From positions 1-48,095 of the forward strand of contig CAJUJN010000030.1 of the NCBI GenBank assembly GCA_910586775.1: DNA of 48,095 nucleotides. The letters are read 5' to 3'. Of the stretch, positions 23,246 through 32,062 are shown piece by piece. Within the stretch, counting starts at the first letter, position 1. Each line of letters opens with the position of its first letter. The notes below the pieces were generated by a model. That model did not search any database, was not told the DNA's origin, and saw nothing but the letters and a program-made list of their open reading frames with translations. The stretch is from an uncultured Acetatifactor sp. GTDB lineage: Bacteria > Bacillota > Clostridia > Lachnospirales > Lachnospiraceae. A program made the translations under genes and the position numbers.

Positions 23246-25321
23246 TCAGAAAACAGTCAGAAACTTCCTCTCCAACTCGGTAAAGTAAGCTCCGGTATAT
23301 TTCTCCATATCCTCCACGGACCTCTCACAGGAAGGACTCCATTCGTCTGCATTTTCCCTCCTGCAGTCAGGCCCGACAGGCACGCCCCTCCTTCCCAGGG
23401 CATACTTTGCGCTTCTGGGATAGCACTGCCTTTCGATATGAGCTGTCATGGTCATCAGCTGCTGCATCTGCTCCGCCAGCTGCCTGTCCTCATTCCAGTT
23501 ATCCATCATCCATCTGTACAGCTCCGGATGGAAATTCAGCATCACGCCGCAGTGTCCGTGGCCGCCCATCTTCAGGAATCCGTACATCAGAGAAGAATCC
23601 GCATTGTAAATCTTCAGGGACGTTCCTTTTACGGCTGCCAGTTTATCCCGCAGAATATCCAGGCTCAGGGAAGTCTCCTTATAAAAAACAAAACGTCCCG
23701 TTTTTGCGCACCAGGCCACCAGTTCCGGAGAGAACAGTCTCTTGTAGGGTTTGGGACACTCATAAAGCCCAAAACGGACATCCGGTACCACCTCCAGAAT
23801 CCGGGAAAGAGCCTTTTTGATACAATCTTCGCTCTCGTCCCGATAGACCAGAGAGTTGGTCAGCAATACGACGATATCCGCTCCTGCGGCTGCCGTCCTG
23901 CGCACGGAGGCAATCAGGTCTTCCACCAGGTTCAGCCTGCCCGAATCCGACGAACCGCCAAACGGAAGTTCCTCTGACCCGGTTCTGTTTTCCGCAATGC
24001 CTGTATTTCCTGCTGCTTCCGCTTTCCGTTCCCCGTTCATGGCGTCTGCATTTTCCGCCGCAGGTGCATCTCCTGTCGGCACCTCTACATATGCGGTAGA
24101 CGCCACCGGAACTTCACCCGCCGTCTCCTTCACACAGGCGGTAATCTTCAGCCGCTCCTCCTCGGTGAGCAGCTCCATCTCATTGGAAAGGCATACGGCA
24201 AACAGGCCGGCTGCCCCATTGTCCAGATACCATCCGGTCAGCGCCCGCAACCCTTCGTAATCCACTTCCTTTTCCCTGGTAAAAGGCGTCAACATTACAG
24301 GCCATAACCCCTCCGGCAGTCCCTGCTTCTTCTCCCTCTCCGGGAAGCGCAGCTGCCAGAAAGCAATGGTTCTGCGTTTCCATGTATATGTAATATAGAC
24401 ATCATTTCCCTGCGCCACAATGGCAGGGTAGGAAAATTCCGCTCTCTCAATGTTTGTTCTGCAGGGCACATGATCCAATATTTCCGGATTGCTCCAGCTT
24501 CTGCCATTATCCCCGGATACAGTAAATGCAATGGGAGAACGGGCCGCCCAGTTGCCGGAGACCGGATTGTACACCAGCACCAATCTGCCGTCCGAAAGCC
24601 TTGCCAGATCAATACCGCAGTTATTATTGGGAAGGGAAGTCCTTTTCGCAGGACTCCAGCCAAGTCCTCCGTCTCTTGATTCGCTGCTGTAAACCGCGCC
24701 CTCGCTGCTTCGCATGAGCATATGTACGGTTCCCCGTTCATCCTGCCAGAGGGTGGGCTGTATCATGCCGCTGCCGGACAGCATCCCCCTGTCAAAGGGT
24801 ACATTGCCGCTGCGCCTCCAGGTTTTCCCTCCGTCCTCAGACCTGTCCGCAAAACATTCCCAACCGTTTTCCTCCGTAGAGGCAGGAGCAAGTATGGCAC
24901 CGTCCTGCAGCCGGATACACTTATTTTTCACAGGTCCCCGGCCGCCCTGATCTCCGGGCACCAGTTCCCTGGCTTCGCTCCAGGTCTCGCCCCAGTCCGA
25001 CGATTCCTTCACAAAAGTCTGCCACCGGTGAATCTCCTTCCCGACCTTATAAAACAGGAGCAGCCTCTCCTCCTCGGCAAACAGCACCGGGTTCCAGCAG
25101 GGCACGCCGTCCGCGTTCGCCACCTTCCTGGGTTCTCCCCATACACCGCCGTTCCTGACTGAAAACCAGATTGCCACGTCCTCCGCCTTCTCATGTTCCC
25201 CGCCGAACCATGCCGCTCCTACTTTTCCCTCCGGCAGCACACACACCGTGGAAGCATGGCACTGCCGAAACTTCGTCTCCGATTCAAAGATATGCTGATG
25301 ATTCATTACCTGATATTTCAT
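23246..25321 (-). CDS. Sialidase-like propeller fused to DapA/NanA-type aldolase
   Basis: 691 aa, cytoplasmic (no signal peptide). Residues 1-330 are a predicted neuraminidase-type beta-propeller (COG4692-like) with CHASTV and AAWFGG at the start and four Asp boxes, SSDWGETW (107), SEDGGKTW (161), SRDGGLGW (215) and SGDNGRSW (269), exactly 54 residues apart. Residues 336-691 are a class I aldolase of the dihydrodipicolinate synthase/N-acetylneuraminate lyase family: LWPVMLTPFT, Tyr520 in LYECP, and the Schiff-base Lys548 in FYKETS. An insertion at about 416-463 (Ala/Glu/Gly/Asn-rich) interrupts the barrel after its third strand. The gene starts in a TAATG overlap with a tiny frame upstream and behind GGAGG. 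With the neighbouring esterase and transporter, it suggests cleavage of a sugar acid after uptake; the substrate is not known. Confidence 0.85.
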   Translation of the reverse strand: MKYQVMNHQHIFESETKFRQCHASTVCVLPEGKVGAAWFGGEHEKAEDVAIWFSVRNGGVWGEPRKVANADGVPCWNPVLFAEEERLLLFYKVGKEIHRWQTFVKESSDWGETWSEARELVPGDQGGRGPVKNKCIRLQDGAILAPASTEENGWECFADRSEDGGKTWRRSGNVPFDRGMLSGSGMIQPTLWQDERGTVHMLMRSSEGAVYSSESRDGGLGWSPAKRTSLPNNNCGIDLARLSDGRLVLVYNPVSGNWAARSPIAFTVSGDNGRSWSNPEILDHVPCRTNIERAEFSYPAIVAQGNDVYITYTWKRRTIAFWQLRFPEREKKQGLPEGLWPVMLTPFTREKEVDYEGLRALTGWYLDNGAAGLFAVCLSNEMELLTEEERLKITACVKETAGEVPVASTAYVEVPTGDAPAAENADAMNGERKAEAAGNTGIAENRTGSEELPFGGSSDSGRLNLVEDLIASVRRTAAAGADIVVLLTNSLVYRDESEDCIKKALSRILEVVPDVRFGLYECPKPYKRLFSPELVAWCAKTGRFVFYKETSLSLDILRDKLAAVKGTSLKIYNADSSLMYGFLKMGGHGHCGVMLNFHPELYRWMMDNWNEDRQLAEQMQQLMTMTAHIERQCYPRSAKYALGRRGVPVGPDCRRENADEWSPSCERSVEDMEKYTGAYFTELERKFLTVF

Positions 25322-25419
25322 TACAGTTCCTCCGTTGTTCTTCTTTCTCCCGGCTCTATCCTTACAAGCCTGCCATCCCTTTCAAACCATAGCCGCTGAT
25401 CTGTGGGATTATAGAGCAT
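25321..25419 (-). CDS. Possible 32-aa protein coupled to the fusion gene
   Basis: The frame starts MLYNPTDQRLWFERDGRL, behind GGGAGGGAT only 2-3 bases before the ATG, and ends in a TAA that shares its last base with the ATG of the fusion gene (TAATG). It is charged and has no membrane segment. It could be a leader peptide for translational coupling, a real small subunit, or the remnant of a longer gene; the 89 bases before it, back to the esterase stop at 25509, hold no other feature. I recognise no family. Confidence 0.35.
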   Translation of the reverse strand: MLYNPTDQRLWFERDGRLVRIEPGERRTTEEL

Positions 25420-25508
25420 ATCCCTCCCGGACCTGCAATTCTTCCCCGTTCCTTCAGACAGCAACTGACGTGCTTCCGTCTTTGCCGGAATCCCCCGGCG
25501 GCATCCCT

Positions 25509-26936
25509 TTAAATCTTGTCGTCTAAGCGTACTGTAAATCCGTAAAAGCTGTACATGGGAAGTCCCCGTCCGTCCGAGGGAACCGCCGCTCCCGGATAGG
25601 CCCGCCATGCCCCATGGACTCTCACATCCCCTTTTTTCTCCCTGGCAAAATGCAGTTCCAGCAGACATCCGCCTTCTGTCATCTCCGTGCGGTAACTTTC
25701 CAGAGGAAGAAAACCTTCCTCATCCTCCGCCTCTACAGGCAGCTGCCCCGGCTCCAGACCGTAGGTCTCCAACCAGTGAATCGCATCCCGGAAAAGAACA
25801 CTTACCCTGCGCCCCTGCCCACAGGCCTTCACCGGAGAAGGGCCTCTCCAGGCACGCTTCCTTCCGCAGAGCCTGTCCAACACACAGGCTGCGCATCTCT
25901 CCCCGATGGCCAAATCCGCCAGAGAACTGTTGTGCATCACGTCGCTCACCGGAAGGTCCGCGGAAGGAACTGTCCAGACCCTCTTCATCCTTTCCATCAC
26001 GGACAGCTGGGCCTGCCGCACTATTCCATAAGCCCTGTCCTGCGCCGTATCCGCTCCCACCAGGCACCGGTTTGTCTGGACAATCACAAAGGGCAGTTCC
26101 GGCTGCTCCATTCTTTCCCTTGCCAGTGTCAGAAATTCCTCCAGACGCTTCCCATATGTACATGCTTCCGCCCCGGTGTCTGCCTCCCCCTGGGACCAAA
26201 GTACCGCACGCAGCCCGCCTCCGCCCTGCCGTACCAGCTTCACGGCACAGTCCAGCAGATTCCCCTCTTCCCGGGAATCCCACCAGCTTAAGGGCGTTCC
26301 TCCGCTGGCCGAAGGAATCAGGCCTATAGGATATCCCAGTTCCCTGTGCAGCAGCTTTCCAAAATGAATCCAGGGAGAATGGCCCGGATTATGGTTTTCA
26401 AAACATTCCACATGAAGCATATCCGTGGTTTCCCCAAGAGGATGCGCGGCCATGTCCCATTTTCCGTCCGCCCGCAGCACATGAACCGCCGTACTGGGAC
26501 TATCCTCCACCGGAACCTTGGACCTGCCTGCGGCATTGCTCTGTCCGGCAATGAGAAAAATATCGCCCACGCCGATATGATGCACCATATCCCCCCGGGT
26601 ACATCTCCTGCAGTCCCACTGCTCATACTTCAGGCAACTCTCAATCCGGTACAGCCCCCCTGCAGGAACATCGGGAAATGAAACCCGCCATCCTCCGCCT
26701 CCCGTCAGATGCGCCCTTGTCCAGTCTTTCACGGTACTGCCGTCATCCTCCCTGACAATCCTTACCTGGACGGATTCCGGCTTCTCCTCATCCACCTCCA
26801 CTGTCATGGGAAACATCGGCAGCACATGGGCGCTGACATAGCGTCCTTCCAACTCAATCCGGGCGCTTCCCCTTTCCTGCTGGAAAATCTGCCAGTCCGA
26901 CGCCCCTTTTTCCAAGATTACGCCATATTCACTCAT
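25509..26936 (-). CDS. Sialate O-acetylesterase-like enzyme (SASA family)
   Basis: 475 aa from ATG 26936, chosen because GGAG lies five bases before it and the predicted transcription start near 26956 excludes the TTG at 26957. The N-terminal third is beta-rich. The central SGNH-type esterase domain has FLIAGQSNAAG (nucleophile Ser block), PSASGGTPLSWW and LWSQGEADTG, then HNSSLADLAIG, which is the Pfam SASA pattern; family members remove O-acetyl groups from sialic acids or from plant glycans. No signal peptide, so it acts on imported sugar. The C-terminal 100 residues are a beta domain. It precedes the sialidase-aldolase fusion, consistent with deacetylation before cleavage. Confidence 0.88.
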   Translation of the reverse strand: MSEYGVILEKGASDWQIFQQERGSARIELEGRYVSAHVLPMFPMTVEVDEEKPESVQVRIVREDDGSTVKDWTRAHLTGGGGWRVSFPDVPAGGLYRIESCLKYEQWDCRRCTRGDMVHHIGVGDIFLIAGQSNAAGRSKVPVEDSPSTAVHVLRADGKWDMAAHPLGETTDMLHVECFENHNPGHSPWIHFGKLLHRELGYPIGLIPSASGGTPLSWWDSREEGNLLDCAVKLVRQGGGGLRAVLWSQGEADTGAEACTYGKRLEEFLTLARERMEQPELPFVIVQTNRCLVGADTAQDRAYGIVRQAQLSVMERMKRVWTVPSADLPVSDVMHNSSLADLAIGERCAACVLDRLCGRKRAWRGPSPVKACGQGRRVSVLFRDAIHWLETYGLEPGQLPVEAEDEEGFLPLESYRTEMTEGGCLLELHFAREKKGDVRVHGAWRAYPGAAVPSDGRGLPMYSFYGFTVRLDDKI

Positions 26937-26962
26937 ATCCACTCCAATCACTTCCAAAAACC

Positions 26963-26992
26963 ATTTTAGACGTGCCGCTCAGTCTCTGTCAA
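26963..26992 (-). promoter_or_regulatory. Promoter of the esterase gene
   Basis: Minus-strand TTGACA (26987-26992) and TAAAAT (26963-26968) with an 18-base spacer. It lies after the terminator at 27127, so the esterase and fusion genes can be expressed separately from the transporter. It also supports the start at 26936. Confidence 0.8.
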
Positions 26993-27126
26993 CTGAAATC
27001 CGTTCACACATGACAGAATATATCCTCTGGGATTACTGTTCATGGCCGCTATTTCTCATCCCGCGAAAATCAAGTCTCCGTAGCCTGGCATATGGACTTT
27101 CCCTTAATTAAAACTCCCCGTCAGAC

Positions 27127-27166
27127 AAAAAAGGGAACTGTGCCCCATATTCTGCACACAGCCCCC
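27127..27166 (-). terminator. Intrinsic terminator after the sugar-binding protein gene
   Basis: On the minus strand GGGGGCTGTG pairs with CACAGTTCCC (two G-U pairs) and is followed by TTTTTT. It starts 30 bases after the stop codon at 27196. Confidence 0.9.
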
Positions 27167-27195
27167 TTTCCGCGGCTCCGAAGCCCAAAAGTCGC

Positions 27196-28857
27196 TTATT
27201 TAATCCTGTCGTAAGCGGTATTGAAGATAGTCTCCAGCTCTTCGCTGCCCGCACCTTTGAGGCTTTCCACCAGAACTGCCCACTCATCCATGGATTTCTT
27301 TCCGGTGATAAAGGCGTCGATCTCCTGGTTGAAGATATTGCTCAGGTTCTGTTCAATTTCCGTCACCTGCTCCTGCTCTTCCTCCGTAAAGGACAGCCAG
27401 TTGGGAAGGAATGTCAGTTCCCCGGCCTCTGTCCAGGAAGCAATCTTTTCAGCCTGTTCCATGTAAATCGGATCAGAAACTTGTGCACTGAAGGTCTCAT
27501 CCACATAATAAGCCATGCCCAGAAGTCCTGCGCCCAGCTTGCCCATAACAGCGCTGGCAATGTCGTCCGCGCCTGCACACTCGTCAATGAGCTCCTGCTT
27601 AATGGTGGGTACACCGTCAACCATATCATAATGCACCCCTTCCACACCGAAGTTGGATATCAGAGAGCCCTCCTCCGTGTACAGCCAGTTCATCATCTCC
27701 ACAATCCGTTCAGGATACTTGGTGCGGGAGCTGATTACAGCCACATTATCTGTCCAGTCCATATTATAACGGTACGCACGGACATTTCCGTCCTGATCCT
27801 TCAACGGCTCCAGGATATCAAAGTACGCATCCGGATTAATCTGCTGCAGAGCGGGATTATAAGTGCGGCTGATAAAGGAATTGTTATCATATACGCTGAT
27901 TAGTTCACTATTTGATAATTTTTCGAACATTGTATCCTTATCCATGTTTGCGTAATCAGGATGCAGAATACCGTCCGCATAAGCCTTTCTCAAAAATTCC
28001 ACCACCCTGATAAACTTCTCGTCCGTAGGTCCGTACACATATGAATCTGTATTTGGCTCCAGATACATACCCCTTGTGGTGTTAAAAGTGGGGAATCCCC
28101 CTGTGCCCATGCTGTAGGCAAAGTTCCCGATCAGATAATTGGTACCGTTCCGGGTGGAAAAACCGTACATCTCCGGATGAGCCTCCTTAATCTTCACCAG
28201 TGCGTCATAATACTCATCAAAAGTGGTGGGAACCGCAATGTTCTGCTCCTCCAGCAGATCCATCCGGATACCGATCAGGGGCGCAATGGCCACACGGTAC
28301 TTCTCCAGTTTTTCAAAACAGTACAGATTGCCGTTCACCCTCATTTTGTTGGTCTCAATGGCCCTGTCCTCACCGTCCACAAGACCGAAATAGTCGGGCG
28401 CATAGTCCTTGTATTCATCCAGGTTCAGGAACATACCGCTGGGCCCGTACTGCTTTACCTCATCCACAGTCATCCCGCAGACCACATCGGGCAGATCAGC
28501 CGTACCCAGCACCGTTGCCTTCTTGGTACCGTAGTCCGCGCCTGGAACAATGGTCAGCTCCAGATTGATGTTGAATTTCTCTTTGATTGCATCCAACAGA
28601 GGAAAATCCTCCGGCATCTCCTGGGTAACCGGCTCCGTCACCATCATTTTAACCGTGATCTCTTCCCTGTCATTCTCTGCTTCTCCGTCCCCGGCCCGGG
28701 AAGATTCTCCCTCATCGGAACCGACATCGGAAGCCTGGGAAGATTCCCCCGTGCTCTCCCTGCTGCTCTCGTCCCCGCCCGAATCCCCGCATCCCGTAAG
28801 GGTTGCTGACAGCATCAGGCTCAGTGTCAGAAAAAGCGCTACTGTTTTCTTCTTCAT
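27196..28857 (-). CDS. ABC transporter sugar-binding lipoprotein (LplA/YtcQ type)
   Basis: 553 aa. Signal peptide with lipobox LSATLTGC, Cys23 to be lipidated, then a Ser/Glu/Asp-rich linker (24-70) that acts as a spacer from the membrane. The mature part has the large solute-binding fold with EVTVKMMV-type start, IVPGADYGTKKATVLGTADLPDVV, and WLYTEEGSLISNFGVEGVHYD near the end, characteristic of the LplA/AlgQ group that binds oligosaccharides. Last gene of the transporter operon, followed by a strong terminator. Its ligand cannot be told from sequence; the neighbouring esterase and aldolase suggest an acetylated sugar acid or a glycan that contains one. Confidence 0.93.
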   Translation of the reverse strand: MKKKTVALFLTLSLMLSATLTGCGDSGGDESSRESTGESSQASDVGSDEGESSRAGDGEAENDREEITVKMMVTEPVTQEMPEDFPLLDAIKEKFNINLELTIVPGADYGTKKATVLGTADLPDVVCGMTVDEVKQYGPSGMFLNLDEYKDYAPDYFGLVDGEDRAIETNKMRVNGNLYCFEKLEKYRVAIAPLIGIRMDLLEEQNIAVPTTFDEYYDALVKIKEAHPEMYGFSTRNGTNYLIGNFAYSMGTGGFPTFNTTRGMYLEPNTDSYVYGPTDEKFIRVVEFLRKAYADGILHPDYANMDKDTMFEKLSNSELISVYDNNSFISRTYNPALQQINPDAYFDILEPLKDQDGNVRAYRYNMDWTDNVAVISSRTKYPERIVEMMNWLYTEEGSLISNFGVEGVHYDMVDGVPTIKQELIDECAGADDIASAVMGKLGAGLLGMAYYVDETFSAQVSDPIYMEQAEKIASWTEAGELTFLPNWLSFTEEEQEQVTEIEQNLSNIFNQEIDAFITGKKSMDEWAVLVESLKGAGSEELETIFNTAYDRIK

Positions 28858-28935
28858 AATTTCTCTCCTTTTTCTTATGTTGTTTATATTGCCTGGTTGA
28901 CATGCTACTTATCTAAAAAAGGAACCGGCTGTGCC

Positions 28936-29829
28936 TTATCCCTTTACAGATCCGACCATAACACCTTTGACAAAGTATTTCTGCACAAAGGGATAAACCA
29001 CCAGAATCGGCAATATGGTAATAAAAATCGCCGCATACTTGATATTCATGCTCATAGTGGCCACATCTGAGGAAATGGACATGGAACCGCTGACGGAAGC
29101 ATCGGCTCCCATGACAATGTTCCGCAGGATCAGCTGCATGGGCAGTTTATTCCTGTCATCCAGATAGATCAGGGGCGTGAGAAATGCATTCCAGTGCCCT
29201 ACCGCATAAAACAGAACCATGGTAGCCATCACTGCCTTGGACAGGGGTATCACCACTCTCACAAAAATTGTCAGATCATTTGCGCCATCCAGTCTGGCAG
29301 ATTCAAACAGCTCCTCGGGAATGTCCTCAAAAAAAGTTCTCATAATCATCATATACCACACACTGATCGCACCCGGAATGATCAGTGCCCAGATTGTATT
29401 TCTCATATGAAGGGAATTAACCACCATATACTGGGAAATAATCCCCGCATCAAAAAACATGGTAAACACAATCAGTGCGTTAAAGACACGCCTGCCATAA
29501 AAATACTTTCTGGAAAGTGGATAGGCACACAATCCTGTCATCGCCAGATTGACCAATGTGCCCGATACCGTATATATAATGGTATTTTTATAAGAATTGG
29601 GCACATATTTATTGTTCAGAATCGCTTTATATGCGGCAAAATTGATTCCCTTTGGCACCAGACTCACCTCGCCCCTGGTAACCGCATAACCGTCGCTTAC
29701 AGACACAATCAGCATATAATAAATCGGATAAATGACACACAGGCACACTAAAACCAGAATGAGTGTCACTGCAATCATAAAAATGCGGTCCCCCGTACTT
29801 AATTTTCTTTTCACCTTATCATCCTCCAA
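28936..29829 (-). CDS. Carbohydrate ABC transporter permease (LplC/YtcP type)
   Basis: 297 aa with six predicted membrane helices. The EAA loop near residue 190 is present in the MalG-like form (EELFESARLDGANDLTIFVRVVIPLSKA), which docks the ATPase. The N terminus (KRKLSTGDRIFMI) and the C-terminal PFVQKYFVKGVMVGSVKG are typical of the LplC group. GGAGG-type site (GGAGGATGATAAGG) precedes the ATG and the gene is 10 bases after the LplB-type gene. No ATPase gene is present; this group generally shares an MsmX/UgpC-type ATPase encoded elsewhere. Confidence 0.94.
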   Translation of the reverse strand: MEDDKVKRKLSTGDRIFMIAVTLILVLVCLCVIYPIYYMLIVSVSDGYAVTRGEVSLVPKGINFAAYKAILNNKYVPNSYKNTIIYTVSGTLVNLAMTGLCAYPLSRKYFYGRRVFNALIVFTMFFDAGIISQYMVVNSLHMRNTIWALIIPGAISVWYMMIMRTFFEDIPEELFESARLDGANDLTIFVRVVIPLSKAVMATMVLFYAVGHWNAFLTPLIYLDDRNKLPMQLILRNIVMGADASVSGSMSISSDVATMSMNIKYAAIFITILPILVVYPFVQKYFVKGVMVGSVKG

Positions 29830-29839
29830 TCCAATCCTT

Positions 29840-30769
29840 CTACCACAGGCTCGTCTGCCCCACCTTTTTCGCAGCTTTATTGGCCATAACCACCAGTAAC
29901 AGCGCTATCACCGACTGGAATATGCTCACGGCCGCGCCGTAACTGTAGTTGGCCTCAATCAGGCCCCTCCTGTACACATAGGTGGAAATCACATCTGCCG
30001 TCTTATATGTGGCTCCGTTGTACAGAAGAATAATTTTCTCATAGCCGATAGATAAAATACGGCCTATTGTCAGCAGGAACTGGATAGAGATAACCGACAC
30101 AATCCCCGGAAGGCTGATGTGGAACAGCTGCTGAAGCTTGCTTGCCCCGTCTATGGACGCCGCCTCGTAAAGCTGCTGATCCACCCCGGCCAGAGCCGCC
30201 AGATAGATGATGGAGCCCCAGCCGCATCCCTGCCACAGTTCGGATATCACGTAGATCGGCCTGAACCATTCGGGTTCCATCAGGAAGGTCACCGTCTCCA
30301 TTCCCAGAGCCTTCAGTATCTGATTAATCAGCCCGTCCGACGCCACAATATTGGTAATAAACCCACACACCACCACGGTGGACAGGAAATAGGGCAGATA
30401 GGAAACTGTCTGGGTGAACTTTTTAAAAGCCTTGTTTTTCACCTCATTAATCAGCAGCGCCAGAAGAATCGGTGCAGGGAAACAGATGACAATATTCCAT
30501 AGATTCAGGACAATGGTATTTTTCACAATATTCCAGAAATACGGATCCTGAATAAATGCCCTGAACCATTTCAGTCCCACCCACTTGCTGGCAAACACCC
30601 CTTTGAATGCGTTGAAATCTTCAAATGCAATAACAAGCCAGGCCATGGCACCGTATTTAAATATGACAAAATAGAGGAATGGCAGCGCAAACATCAGGTA
30701 AAGCCATCTGCTCCGTTTTACATTCTTCAGAAATGTCTTTCCTTCCCGCCTTTTGTTAACTGCTCTCAT
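29840..30769 (-). CDS. Carbohydrate ABC transporter permease (LplB type)
   Basis: 309 aa, six membrane helices, with a basic cytoplasmic N terminus. EAA loop near residue 215 (QLYEAASIDGASKLQQLFHISLPGI). FEDFNAFKGVFASKWVGLKWF and the C-terminal GQTSLW are group signatures. GGGAGGTAACAA precedes the ATG. First gene of the operon: permease, permease, binding protein. The operon promoter and putative operators lie in the 495-base region upstream. Confidence 0.94.
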   Translation of the reverse strand: MRAVNKRREGKTFLKNVKRSRWLYLMFALPFLYFVIFKYGAMAWLVIAFEDFNAFKGVFASKWVGLKWFRAFIQDPYFWNIVKNTIVLNLWNIVICFPAPILLALLINEVKNKAFKKFTQTVSYLPYFLSTVVVCGFITNIVASDGLINQILKALGMETVTFLMEPEWFRPIYVISELWQGCGWGSIIYLAALAGVDQQLYEAASIDGASKLQQLFHISLPGIVSVISIQFLLTIGRILSIGYEKIILLYNGATYKTADVISTYVYRRGLIEANYSYGAAVSIFQSVIALLLVVMANKAAKKVGQTSLW

Positions 30770-30877
30770 TTGTTACCTCCCTGATTTATTATCTCCGAAA
30801 ACCGCTTTTCAATCCGGAATCAGATTTCCACCCATGATTGTACTGCTCAATATGTATCTTTTCAGCAAGCTTCATTT

Positions 30878-31011
30878 GTTCTCTAATAAAGAACTGTGTT
30901 CTTCACTATTTGGAAAAGAAAATGGCATATGTGTTATTCAACTCCTGATACACAGGTTACCAAAACCCATATGGCCCTTCTGTTCTCTATTAAGCAACGC
31001 CGTTCTCTATT
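30878..31011. promoter_or_regulatory. Three GTTCTCTA-type repeats, putative operators
   Basis: GTTCTCTATT occurs at 30982-30991 and 31002-31011, exactly 20 bp apart and directly downstream of the predicted -10 box, which is where a repressor would block. A third site, GTTCTCTAATAAAGAAC (30878-30894), is also an inverted repeat (GTTCT-N7-AGAAC). The IclR-type regulator next door is the natural candidate, though its usual operators are palindromes rather than direct repeats. Confidence 0.5.
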
Positions 31012-31019
31012 TGCAATTA

Positions 31020-31048
31020 AATATATCATATGACACAAATCTTGTAAA
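31020..31048 (-). promoter_or_regulatory. Promoter of the sugar ABC transporter operon
   Basis: Minus-strand TTTACA (31043-31048) and TATATT (31020-31025) with a 17-base spacer, in the AT-rich 30770-31264 spacer between iclR and the permease gene. Leader of about 240 bases. Nothing else is clear in this spacer. Confidence 0.65.
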
Positions 31049-31264
31049 GTAACAAAATATCCAAATAATTCATTAAATCATTGTGCATTTTGTCACGTAA
31101 AACCATTTTAATGTCAAACAAAGAGGAAACAGCCCCCGTATTCCACATAAGCAGCATACAGCAAAAGCCGTTTCCATAGTCAATTTAAACATATCCCGCC
31201 TGTATTCATACCTTGGCAGGACTCATTTTTTGCTCCGAAACTGTTTTTCCTTTTCTTCCACAAC

Positions 31265-32062
31265 TCAAATTTGTTCCCGGGCTTTTTTCAATGTGGAACG
31301 CATAATCTGCACAATATCCCCGATTCGTTCCGCAGAGAAGCGCAGGGAGGGACCGCTGACACTGACAGCCGCCAAAAGCTCGCCCCTCCGGCTGAAAACC
31401 GGCATACCCACACATTTCACTCCGAATTCGTGCTCCATATTATCGACGGCATATCCCCTCTCCCTGGTCAGCTTCAGTTCTTCCCGCAAAGCTGCCGGGT
31501 CCGTGATGGTATTTTCCGTAAAAGCGCGCAGCCCCCTGGCGATATAATTCTCTGCCACTTCCTCCGGCAGCTGGGCCAGCACAGCCTTTCCGATACCGGT
31601 ACAGTACATCTTCGCATGTTCGCCCAAAATGACGCGCATCATGTTATAAGACTCCACGGGATGCATGGCCTCCAGGTAAACCATCTCATCCTCCCGGGGC
31701 ACAGCCAGGTAAACCACCTCCCCCGTTGCATTTGCGATTTCCTGCATATAAGGCATCATAACCTTCCGGATATTGAAGCGGTCCCCCACCGACTGGCAGA
31801 GTTCCAGGATTCCAAGCCCCAGCTGGTATTTTCCGCTTTCCGCATCCTGTTCCAGATAACTCATTGCCTGAAATGTTGTCAGGATATTGTGTACATTACT
31901 CTTGTTCAGGTCCAGCATCTCACTGATCTCCGTCACACCAAGCCTGGGTTTCTTCACAAAACAATTTAAAATGACCAGCGCTTTCTGCAGGCTCTTTACC
32001 TTGATTTCCCCTTCTTCCATGATTGCGGTCCATCCTTTCTCTGTCGTTCCTGCTATGCTCAC
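31265..32062 (-). CDS. IclR family transcriptional regulator
   Basis: 265 aa if the GTG at 32062 is used, which overlaps the proC stop (GTGA) behind GGGGG; the ATG at 32020 gives the more usual family N terminus (VKSLQKALVILNCF). The winged helix occupies about 20-85 (GVTEISEMLDLNKSNVHNILTTFQAMSYLEQD). The effector domain (about 95-260) has YLAVPREDEMVYLEA, GIGKAVLAQLPEE and GYAVDNMEHEFGVKCVGMPVF, all standard. IclR proteins sense small carboxylates and sugar acids and mostly repress the neighbouring operon. The transporter operon on the same strand is its likely target. Confidence 0.92.
   Translation of the reverse strand: MSIAGTTEKGWTAIMEEGEIKVKSLQKALVILNCFVKKPRLGVTEISEMLDLNKSNVHNILTTFQAMSYLEQDAESGKYQLGLGILELCQSVGDRFNIRKVMMPYMQEIANATGEVVYLAVPREDEMVYLEAMHPVESYNMMRVILGEHAKMYCTGIGKAVLAQLPEEVAENYIARGLRAFTENTITDPAALREELKLTRERGYAVDNMEHEFGVKCVGMPVFSRRGELLAAVSVSGPSLRFSAERIGDIVQIMRSTLKKAREQI

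Noticed and set aside
26937..27195. A riboswitch in the esterase leader
   Set aside because: The predicted leader is only about 20 bases; the rest of the spacer is terminator and promoter.
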